Positions 41,201 through 52,700 of a DNA stretch of 64,000 bases are shown in pieces. The translations under genes were made by a program, and so were the position numbers. Below the pieces are notes generated by a model. That model saw nothing but the letters and a program-made list of their open reading frames with translations, made no database searches and was not told where the DNA came from. Every line of letters begins with the position of its first letter. Within the stretch, counting starts at the first letter, position 1. The DNA lies in contig CAXKWD010000009.1 in assembly GCA_964059195.1 (NCBI GenBank), positions 47,959,160-48,023,159 of the forward strand, in the 5' to 3' direction. This DNA comes from Ectobius pallidus (lineage: Eukaryota; Arthropoda; Insecta; Blattodea; Ectobiidae).

Positions 41201-43690
41201 AGATGTTGTAATTTTCAGAAACCAAGTGATGATGTCTTTGTATGACTTGATATAGCTGTTCATGACCAGTCACTTTTATAACCTAAAAATGCGCCCTATA
41301 CGCCTCTTCATTCGCTCTATTCAAGTCGCAGTAGGCCTCATTTATACACTCTCGTAGCATATTTAATTGTAACTTGTACTTAAAATTGTGGGTTTTGTTA
41401 GTCAAAGGAGTAAAATTCCATTTTAAAAAATTTGGAATAACGCCTCTCTGATAGCATGAACGTAAAAATCCAATTCTGATTAACAATGACGAAATTCTCT
41501 TTCTCTCATTCAGAAAATGTTGGACCAGTTTTTTAGAACTCAATGAAACATCCATATCGGTCCCAAATTTCCACTGATACAAATCCAATAAAAAGAAGTG
41601 TTTAATAATATATTTCAAGTCAGTGGATAAAAGTTAAAATCACTACACAACGTTTCAACTCTCCCCTGGAGTCTTCCTCAGGTGACTTGAAGATTGAGTT
41701 TCGTCATGGTAAACATCAATAAAAACACTGTTTCTCAAATGTCTTTCTTTCCAGTTCTTTGGAAATGCTCTACTGGACTCAGTCAGCATATGACAGAAAA
41801 CAAGCATGGCATAGGTGAAGTAAACATTGTAAGAATTGAGAATGATTACATAAAAAGAAAGGTATATGAGGCATGGTCCATAATCGGCAACCAGGGGATG
41901 TGTTTAAATAGGTATGATGGTGATATAGGGGACGAATGGCTGGATGTAATGAGGAGACTGAAAAGGAAAGTTCCAGTGTTAAAAATTCCCCAGCCACCAG
42001 CAGAATGCATAGAGGAAGGAATGTTTGACATTCCAAAGAACTGGAAAGAAAGACATTTGAGAAACAGTGTTTTTATTGATGTTTACCATGACGAAACTCA
42101 ATCTTCAAGTCACCTGAGGAAGACTCCAGGGGAGAGTTGAAACGTTGTGTAGTGATTTTAACTTTTATCCACTGACTTGAAATATATTATTAAACACTTC
42201 TTTTTATTGGATTTGTATCAGTGGAAATTTGGGACCGATATGGATGTTTCACCACCTATATATCGGTAATAATAATTTATTGTCACTACCAAATGACCGT
42301 TTCTACTTCTCATCTTAACTCCTGTTCTCTCAGCACCCATCTGTTTCCTGATTGGTTGGTCTCCAATAAATCTTTTCTCTAATCCGGATGTCCCCACTTA
42401 CAGCAGTCCTATATAAATACACCCCATCTAGTCCCGGCATTTCATTCTCCTTGACAATGGAGCTTCAGATTGGCTTCGAAATGTCGGAATTAATCCAATT
42501 CACCACCTGGTTAGTAGCACGGGAAAATATCCTATATTACCAGCTCCAGGAAAAATTCAAAGCACATTTCACTGAAAGCTGATGTTTCAATTCGTTTTCA
42601 CAATCTATCAATTATACTGAAAACAAGAGTTAATTTCAAATGAAGCCAAGCCAAATCAGTTAAAATTAATGTTGGCTTTTCCCCCTTAAAATTCCCCAAA
42701 AATAGTGAAATTGCTGATGAAATTAAAAGCTGAAAAATATACTGCATTGACTAATAAAAAATTTACTATACATCTAGCAAACGCTTTCACTGAAAATAGG
42801 TGCCTCTGCACATCAAACACACACAGTGGCGGATGCAGAATTTTTTTTCGGGGGGGGATTTGAATAGGTAGAATGAATACTAAAAAAAATTAATTAATAT
42901 GCATATATAGCCTTTTTTCAAATTTCGGGGGGGGGGATCTATCCCCCCAATCCCCCCCTCTGCGTCCGCCACTGAACACACACATTAGTGCTTACCAATG
43001 GCCCTGAGAAATCGCACAAGCTCTTTAGAAAGTTCCCATTTGCACTGATCCAAAGCTGCATCCAACAGTAATGTTGCATATTGCCTGCTCACAGTTGAGG
43101 GTTCCAGATTCTGAAAAATAAGGACCAGTTTTGATTACAAAAAGCAATACATGAAATTACTCTATGGTGAAGTTGCTCCTGCATTTATAATAATACAGTG
43201 AGTCTCAGACAGATTGGTGCCGCTTGTCACGCGCCGTGTTTCTCTTGTGATGACTCAACACTACCCGCGTCGCAGCCAGCTGTGTCCCCGCAGATAAGTA
43301 AACAATTCCTGCATAGCCTGCAGTTGAGCATTGTTCTCGTGTTGTACAGAGTTGAAAGTGTTATTCGGTAGTTGTCACAACTAAAAGAAAACATTAGGAT
43401 AGAGATAAACTCAATAATAACGGAAGAACAATTAATGCGTATTAATCGGAATTTCCTATCACGATGCCAAAAATGTGTGGATGTAGGAGGAGGACACTTC
43501 CAGTATCTCCTGTAATAAGGTAGGTGCCTATTTTCGTTATTTTCAAACTTATTTCATTTATTTTCATTGTCACGCACGGACAAGTCAGTCAACTGCCGGG
43601 GAGTTCCTTTGCTGCATACCGGGGATAGGAGCGTCATCTGGGGGGAACCCAACGCTCGGCGCGGTGGAACCAATCTGACTGAGACTCACT

Positions 43691-43731
<41 letters not shown>

Positions 43732-46700
43732 TTTATTTCTGTCCAATACAGTGCAGAATACACAAGTGAACTAAGTCAGTCCCTACTAAAATGTATACAG
43801 AAAAACATAAAAAATCAACATGTTCCCATATATACAATTATTCATTTGTCGACATCCAAGTGAAACAAAGTCATACCCTTTCTTCCTAAGTTTAATATAG
43901 ATACATAACTAAAAGATGGTGTCTTCATTTACTCACACCCAATACATTTAACCATTTTGCAGTTTAATTTACTACTCACATATTGTTCATTTTGCTGTCC
44001 GCACACTTGATATCATAGCGAATTTGCTTAATGGTTGTCCTCCAAAAATTCCTCTACATTATAATACACTTTCTGTGTTAGGTATTTCATTAGTGTGTTT
44101 TTGAATTTTAATTTATTTTGTACTAATGATTTAATAGTCGGCCGTGGTGGTCTAGAGGTAGCGTGCCCACCTCTAGATCCACAGGGCGCGGGATCAAACC
44201 CGGCCGCGGTCGATGGATTTTTCAGGATGTAAAAATCCTGGGCACGGAGACCTCCGGGAGGGACTTTAAGATGGGGGTCCCGTGTCGTAGATTTACGGCA
44301 CGTAAAAGAACTCCAAGCCTAAATTAGAGCCTCTGGACAAAATTTATCGGCCCTTTCACGTCCAAGAAATATTTAGTTTCCAGAGGGGGGTTGCGAGGCG
44401 ATGGGCTTACCACCTGTCCCTCTACCCTCTCTCGGAAAATAAGCATATCAAAATTAGTATAGGTAATGAAACTTCCATTGGAAGCCCCTTCGCCCCACCT
44501 GGGGATCATAGGGTACCAGATACAGAATGATTTAATAGATTTAGGTAATTTATTAAAAAACTTAGTGCCACTATAGCTGGGTTTTTTCTCAAATAACTTT
44601 ATTCTATGTCCATCTACTGCTAGGTCACACATTCTTCTGGTATTGTACCCATGTGTGTCAGAGTTCAATTGAGGTAGTGTATTATTATGAATAGAGACCG
44701 GATTTTTAGGTTTTTAAAAACACTGTTTTAGGTTTTCCATTAGGTCAAATAGTTTTTTTTAGGTTTTTGTCCAAAATAACGTTTTCGGGTAGAATAATTA
44801 ATGAATTTGAATGTGCTACATAGGATTCAATACATAATACTTGTAAAGTTTAACTTAACAAAATTGACTTAAATTTGTGTAAACTTGCTTTAGGACAATA
44901 TTATACAATTGAAGAAAGGAAGCATAAACAATCAAAAGAAGCAGTGAAAATAATATTTTCTCACATTTCATGGTTAAAGTATATCACTAAATATCTTTCA
45001 ATATTCTCAACTGTGAAATTCTTCCTATTATCTCTTAGAATACATTTGAAGGCAGAAAATGTCCTTTCAACCTCACATGACGTCAACAATGGTTGTTCGT
45101 ACGAATATTTTAAAAGGAATATGCCGGTACTCTTACACTTCCTCTCTTGGTACTGTCATCCTAGACGATATTGGGTTGAACGAAACGCTTGTAGTATTAA
45201 CTTCAATCCGACAAAAATCGTCTCTCCGCAGAATATCGATTTCTCAACTGACGGTAGCCTAAATTAGATATTTTAGGTTTTATATCCCGTTTAGGTACAT
45301 TTAGGTTTTTATACCCCATTTAGGTATTTTTAGGTGCCACAGAATTAATGTGGGTGAATCCTATGGACATGATTCGAAAAAGTGTATGATCGCTTTTTGT
45401 TTTGGAAGTAAGGGAAAAAATAGGTAAAAAACCTAAGAATCCGGTCCCTAATTATGAACAAATAGAATGGTTCTAAATACATGGAACTGTTAATAAATTA
45501 AGTTTTTTTAACGTTTTCCTACACGTACTATTGTATGGTATTTTGCCTATATATCTGATTGCTCTCTTCTGTAATACTAAGATTTTGTTCAAATTAGTTT
45601 TAGAGGTACATCCCCACAACTCAATTCCATAGGATATGTGTGAATAGATGAGAGCAAAATACACTCCCTTTGCTACATTCAGAGGTACATATTTAGTAAT
45701 ATTACTCAGTACAAACAGTACCCTGCTTATTTTTTGTTCAAGTTCGTATACATGGCCATCCCACGTTAATTTGTCATCTATGGTTAAGCCCAACACTTTT
45801 GTTTTGCCTGTAAGTTCTATTAAGTTATCATCTATTCTAAGAGAAGGTTGAAATGGTCCGGTTTTGTAGTTGAAGTGGATAAATTCACTTTTTGTCGTGT
45901 TTACATTTAATTTGAGTTCATTGTATTGTATCAAAGTATTGCAAATAATGTTTATATCTACTTCCATCAGTTCTATACATTTACCTGTCCCAAGGGCATG
46001 TGTAAACTGTAGCAGAATTCTATTTTTTAAAAGTAACTAACACTAATTAACACAACTACCCATTTAAAAAAATGTCTTGCATGAGCCACGAAGTTGCAAA
46101 GAAGAATTTATGCAAAACAAAAAAGAAAACCAGTGTTGGAAAAAAAAGTTTGGGAAAAAAACGAGTTTTTTTAAACTTTTCTTTCTTTAAACCCCATTTT
46201 ATTTTTGCATTTTATGTTATATGAAGACCTGGGATTTTAGGCTCTAAAAAAATAGTTTTAGGCACAAGTTTAAAACAAGTAAATAGGCTTTTAAAAGAGA
46301 AAATAGGCACTTAAAATATGCTATAAAAATGTGAAAATAGACAGAAAATAAACTTTGAAATACTACAATATGCTCTTAAACTGTAACGCTATCTTTTTTA
46401 CTGTAGAAAATAGGCACTTAAAATATGCTATAAAAATGTGAAAATAGACAGAAAATAAACTTTGAAATACTAAAATATGCTCTTAAACTGTAACGCTATC
46501 TTTTTTACTGTACGAAACTTGGTATACCTTTTCTTATCAGAAATAACTGCAAAATTAAGACAATTGAAAAGACATCTTTAAAAAACAGTTTTGAAATATA
46601 TGAAAAATTAGGACACTACAGGCCTTCAAGGGCCTTGGCTTTCAATAATGGCTGCTGCCCAGCTCATGGCCCTCATGGTGGTCGTGTGGTCAACACGACA

Positions 46701-49700
46701 CATCCCTCAGCCGTATTGCGCTGCCTCCGTGACCACTGCTCACTGTATCTTCCCAATTGTCCTCACAACGCTGGGTCAACGCCGTTCCAGACCTCATAGC
46801 TTTCTAAATTACTGCCCCTCCCTCTCGTCGGGCCTGATTCCATGTTCTCTCTATGTCTGCATTTTATAATTTGACTAGCATAGCACAGAAGAATACTTGA
46901 CAAAAACTCTTTAAAATATTGTAACTGTGTATCAGAATATTGTATTATTGTATTAGTTCTTTAATTTTCTCTCTTCTTCATAATCTCTTATCTTTTCTCT
47001 ATTTCTTATTCAACGATAAAGAAATTTAATTGAATTGTTTTCTTCTTATTATTATTATTATTAATATTTATTTATTTATTAATCATTTGTATAGGCCACT
47101 AATGGACCAAAAGAAGCATGTGCTTGATGTGAGATTTCCTCAGGCGCCACACTTCTTTCATCCTCTCACTTTGAACTTTCTTCCTTTCTTCAGACCAAGT
47201 TGCTCCAGTCTTTGTTTTCTTGACCTCTCGGCTCATATTCTATTTGTGTATTTTATGTCTGAATAGTTGTCTGTCTTGTATGTCTATATCTGTTATGCCA
47301 GCATCTTTTAAGTATTTACAAACTTTGGCAATCCACTTCATCCTAACACTTTCTGTGTACTCTAAGATCTATTTAATCAGTAGGGTGTTTGGCATTCTCT
47401 TGATATGCCCTTAGAATTTCAATTGATATTTCATCTTGGCGTTTTATTTTTCTGTATTTTTGGGTCCTAGTATTTTTCTGATGATTTTTCTCTCTAGTTT
47501 CTTGATGTTTTCTAAGAGGGGCGGTCAAATGAAAATGGGACAGATGGAAAAAAAGTAAGTAAACTGTTATTACTTCAAAAGTAATCGCCATAACTGTTAA
47601 TACATTTATCCCACTGTGAGACAATACGGTCAATGGCGTCATGGATAAATGTTTGCGGTTGCCTACGGAACCATGATTCTACCCATGTGTGCACCTCTTT
47701 ATCCAAAGCAAATCGACGGCCATGAATGTCTTTCTTCATTTCTCTAAAAATATGGAGAAATATCTGGACTTTATGGAGGAAACTTTGCAAAAATTCAAGC
47801 ATGCCATCAAGTCCAAACTCCCAGGAATGTTGACAGAAGGCATCATTCTGTTGCACAATAATGCTCGCCCACATGTTGCCAAGGTTGTTTCGACTGTGTT
47901 GCAGAAGTTTCACTGAGAAGCCCTTACACATCCTCCTTACAGTTCAGATCTCTCTCCATATTTTTGGAGAAATGAAGAAAGACATTTGTGGCCATCGATT
48001 TGCTTTGGATGAAGAGGTGCACGCCTGGGTAGAATCATGGTTCCATAAGCAACCGCAAACATTTTTCCATGAAGCCATTGACCTTCTTGTCTCACAGTGG
48101 GATAAAAGTATTAACAGTTATGGCAATTACTTTTGAAATAATAAACAGTTTACTTACTTATTTTTTCCATCTGTCTCATTTTCAATTAACTGCCCCTCAT
48201 AGTTCACCTTTCTGATCCATGACTAGTGTTTCTGATATTCTCATGTTTCTGGTTTGAGGACTGTTATAATGTCTCATCTTGGTGTTCCATGGTAAACATG
48301 ACTTATTGTACATGTTCTCAGTTTTCCAAAATGCTCTGATCATCTTTTGTTTTCTCTATTCGTAAGCTGCTTTCTCCATCCCATTAACCTGTATCATCTC
48401 TCCAAGGTACTTGAATTTGTGAACTCTCCTGATTTTGCCTTTGTTGTTGTTATTGTTATTATTATTATTGTTCTTTTGTTTGTTTATTTATTTATTTATT
48501 TATGCTGGCAAAGTTAAAGTTACAAGGCCTTCACTTCATTCCACCAGTAAAAACTATATATAATTACAAAACAATAAAATAGTTTTAAAAATGAGTTTAT
48601 TAGAAAATTTTATAATGAACTATGTATTGTTTTGTCATATTTTATCTGGTTATACCATCTATTCTTTCCCTTCCCATTAGTTTTCTTCAGGATTGGCTGA
48701 TTTTAACCTCTTTGGTGTAAACCATGGTTTAAACAAAACTAAAATTGTTGAAAACCACTTCTTTTATTTATTTTTATTCCTCTTTCTACAGCCATTGGAA
48801 CAACAGTGACTGTTTTAAATTTAAACACTGTAACAGTTGACTGTCTGGTGCTATTGAATAACAACTATGGAACAACTTCTGGCTGCTCCAGCATCATCAG
48901 CTGGCATAGAAAGAAATTTTTTCCCTCCTGTTTAGTGCATTCAAAGCTTTGAAACAGACTGGGAACTGAAAAGGCCTAAAAATTGAGTGTTTTTATTCAA
49001 AATGTTTAATGTTATTGGTGCATAATTTATTGTTTTGTTGTTCAAAGAAAAGTATTATTTTGTTTACTTTTTAAGGGGTGATTAACTCTTTAGTTGATAA
49101 CAAGAGCCTAAATGTGAACGGACATCAATATTATCAAGACAGAAAATGTCTTGGGCAGAAATTAATTTTGAGACCACTGATAGTATTGCATTGTATTATT
49201 AAACCAGTGGCGTAGCGTAAGGGTAGACTTTGAGACTGAGTCTACCTAAATAATATAAGGAAATAGTGGATTCATAAAAAAATTAATAAAGGCAGCAACA
49301 ACCAAGCCATTAATCATTATAAACTCATTAGCCGTGTCATCAAAATATTTTTCGCTGTTGGATTCCCCAACGCATAAAGCGTCAATTTGTGGTGCCGCGT
49401 GCTTAAGCAGCCTTGAAATCACATGATGCGGCAGTAAAGACGAGCGAGCTGAGACTCGGCCATGAATGAGCATGTCCAGTTTCATCAAGTGCGAGTTATA
49501 TGACTTCTCCCACTAAACGTTAACTTACTCGTTGCGAAAACTGGTTAATTTGTTTCGCAAGAGCGGCATAAAGTCACCACCAAAGAAACTGGATAGATTT
49601 TTGAGAACGCTAGTCTCATCACCCAAAACTGGCACTGGGCTGTGACGTCACCTCCTGCATCACACCGCCAAATTTGAATGTTGAATTCACAAAAATGGAT

Positions 49701-52700
49701 TTTACAACCCCCAGCATGTGTTCTGCCGCTCTTGAAATACTCACGCGACTTTCTCTACCTTAATAAAATTGTTACTATTTTCTCTCGTCTGATTCCAGCT
49801 CTTAGAAAACACAACACAATGTTCTCTACCTTAAACGTTAAAATTACAGTTTTCTCCCTCCATCTCTGGGAATTCTCTCGCGACTTTTTCTACGGTAATA
49901 AAATTGTTGCTATTTTCTCTAGCCTTATTCTACCACTTGAAAAACTCACAGAACGTTTTGTACCATAAGAATTAAAATAAATATTTCCTTACATCTTTGC
50001 ATTACGGGGGCCTTTAGAAGTACTCCTACCATCGCGTTGGAGACTCTTTTGAACCTCCCACCCATAGACATACATATTCAAGCGGAGGCCAGACTCACTG
50101 CCTATCGCTTAGAGCAAACAGGGAACTGGAGGAACAGCAGTTCAACAACTGCTCATACCTCCATATTGGAATTCCTGAATACTACAGAGTTGAGTATGAG
50201 GTCTGACATCATGAATACTCAATACTGCTCTCCTCCTTCTTTCAAGATCACTCTTGGTTCTCGAGATGACTGGGAAGGGGGATTTACTCCTGATAGGAAA
50301 CGAGACCAGCTTGTATGGTTCACGGATGGATCCCGCATAGGGAATCAATCAGGAGCAGGCATATTTAGCCAAGCCCCAAGGACAAATATTAGCATAAGCC
50401 TTGGGAAATACTGCACAGTATTTCAAGCAGAAACAATTGCTATCTTGAGGTGTGCACTCAGAGGACTTGAGAAAGGCTACCAAGGTAAGCGAATTCTCAT
50501 CCTCACAGATAGTCAGAGTGCCTTAAAAGCACTCTCCTCTGACCAGGTAAAATCAAAACTGGTATGGGAATGCCTAAACTCCCTCACTGCCCTCTCATCC
50601 CGCAACAGTCTTGAACTGAGGTGGGTGCCTGGGCTTCAGGGAGTTGAAGGAAACGAGAAAGCAGATTTGTTGGCAAAAAGGGGTGCTCAGATACCCTTTT
50701 TTGGACCTGAACCTGTGGTGGGAATCACTACAACTACTGTGAGAACCTCGGTTAAAACATGGGGCCCTGGGGCCCTGCATGGAATGACAAAGACCAGAGA
50801 AATAAAATAAAACTTACTGGATAAAGGATGAAGAAAAAACCTCACGCATCATAACTCCCACCATCTAGAGCCTTAGTATGGATAAAGTAAAACACAGGAT
50901 GTATATTTAAATATTAATTGTAACTGTTTTACCTGAAGGATAATGAGGTACGAAGCAGCAGTGTCGAGCTGTTTTCTCGCCAAACACTCCTGGAAGAGAT
51001 CTTTGGGTTTTCCTGCAGCAGAGAAGAGATATGGCCACAGTGCTATCTCTGTTTTGCGAGCACATTGCACAACTGTCTGCAGGTACACAGGAAACTCTTG
51101 TATGAATTCTATTACACTTGGAAGTAGAGCATCTGGTATTGGCTCTTTACTTGTGGCTTCTTCTTCAAGAACCTTCAAATAAATTAACAGCATTTTTAAG
51201 GATCATTAAAATACAATTTTTTAAAACTGTTAATGGATTATTTAGTGCAAATTGTTGATGTTTGGAAATGAGTTAATTATGAACATTAGGTTTATAATCT
51301 TTTTTCCCCCTCCATTTGTAACATACTATTCATGCACTTTACACTCATCAATTGAAGACAACTGTATAAAACTGGTCTAACAATTTTTCTGATTTATGCT
51401 GCAATTTCTTCTATTAACAGTGTACCAACAGGTGAGTAGTCCAGGAGGTAAAAATCCCCAAACATGTTCTGTGTCAGCCAAAGTTATTTCAAACTAATTT
51501 GGAAAGGTACATTTTTCTCATATTTTAGAATTCACAACATGAGGGCTAGACCATTTTTGTGCACGTCTTCAATTAACAACTAGTGTCTACACATCAGTTG
51601 GCTGTGTAAGAACTTTTCCACTCATGGAAAACAATTTATTCATCTGTATACCTCATGGAGAAGCAGTTCTAAAGAATGTGGGAAGTACGGCAGATTGGTA
51701 CAGCTTCGAGCAATCTCCCATGCATGGAAGCCCAGGTTTCGACGTATAAGCTGACGGAGAATTTGATGCAAATATACTTGACTCTGCAAAAAGAAAAGAT
51801 AATTCCATCTCCAGTTCCCAATTCAAGTACTTGCTCAGAAAAAGGTTTAGAAATAAAGTAGTCATAACTTACTGTTCTCTCCAAGACACAGAAGGGCAGA
51901 GAAAAGGGTGAATTAGAATCTGAAGTATACAGCATAGTATCATTTTCAGCACCCAAAATAATAGCATCCTCAAACAAAATAGCTGAAAGAAAAACATACG
52001 TTAATGAAACCAGTGTTCTGCGTATAAGGCATAAACTCTCCTTTAGCAAAGCACTTTCAAATCAAAGGACAATATGCAAGCATTAGGATTTTCAACCTCT
52101 CAGGAGATGTAAAGCGAATGATATGAGTCATTCCATGCAAATCAATACAGAAAAGTACAATTTCCAACCTGACCATCTCCAATTTTCATAAAATTTGGTG
52201 TGTTCATTGTACCTCATGAGAGAATGAAAAATGCCAAATTACAGAATTTTAGCACCAGTACAACAAAAGTAATTTGATAAACACTGCAGACAAAAACGGC
52301 TGTAACTTCTGTTCTATTAGAGATAGAACTGTGAAACAAATAATTTTAGAAAAATCTGGGAACATCTGAATATCTCACCTTCAAAATTGATGAAAAAAAT
52401 ATATTTGCTTCTTCATGTTACACTATACAACAAAGTAAAAAAAGTTGGGACAACATTGGGATTAGGAGATATAAATTAATATGTACAGCTGTGTGATGAA
52501 ATAAAGCAATTCAAATTGTACACAGCCTGCAACAAAGTGACATAAAGTACTGAAAAACATGTAAACTGTTAAAAAAAAGTGTTATAGCAATGCAGAGTAA
52601 GGTAACAATGTGAACAGACCAATAGCAAGCATTTGTAATATGCAAGGTAACATCATATAACCATCCCAGCAAAACACGTGTGGAAGACATGGAAAACAGA

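Larger units (their letters stand above)
38943..42250 (-). mobile_element. Penelope-like element PLE2, nearly full length
   Basis: A 3.3-kb minus-strand element nested in PLE1. In coding order: an inverted tail copy on plus (41764-42250), pseudo-LTR (41763-about 41583), ORF, and a second pseudo-LTR (39122-38943). The two pseudo-LTRs are 180-bp direct repeats that I read as identical, and the inverted tail repeats the last 120 or so codons without amino-acid change. Each terminal repeat has a hammerhead motif. These are the known signatures of PLE insertions. Confidence 0.93.
37571..42545 (+). mobile_element. Penelope-like element PLE1 with inverted termini, split by PLE2
   Basis: Left 37571-38180 is the reverse complement of the element's own 3' part (38640-38931 joined to 42251-42545), so about 600 bp of the 3' end is present twice head to head. 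Between them the plus strand holds the 3' coding half (RT C-terminus and GIY-YIG endonuclease). PLE2 interrupts the right terminal repeat with an 11-bp near-duplicate target (ACCACGTATAT at 38932, ACCACCTATAT at 42251). The outer boundaries share ATATAGGATATTTT. Confidence 0.85.
43692..45970 (-). mobile_element. Non-LTR retrotransposon C, 5'-truncated, with two nested insertions
   Basis: Minus-strand RT C-terminal half. 45967-45473 encodes [38 protein letters not shown] and [20 protein letters not shown]; after the hAT insertion comes [40 protein letters not shown], and after the [18 protein letters not shown] to a stop near 44029. It ends in AATAAA plus a (TAA)13 tail at 43692-43728. Removing both insertions leaves a largely continuous frame. 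Confidence 0.87.

Noticed and set aside
40666..41211. 181-codon plus-strand frame, and others at 40289-40639, 39117-39374
   Set aside because: Antisense shadows of the PLE2 polyprotein, which has the RT and GIY-YIG motifs.
46648..46869. 73-codon plus-strand frame starting [13 protein letters not shown] with a signal-peptide-like start
   Set aside because: No conserved features or upstream exon signals; it sits in a GC-rich repeat-like patch.
51669..52049. 126-codon minus-strand open frame as a single gene
   Set aside because: Runs through the RIC1 exon 51982-51873 and its 89-bp intron in the wrong frame beyond the donor; the spliced model explains the sequence better.
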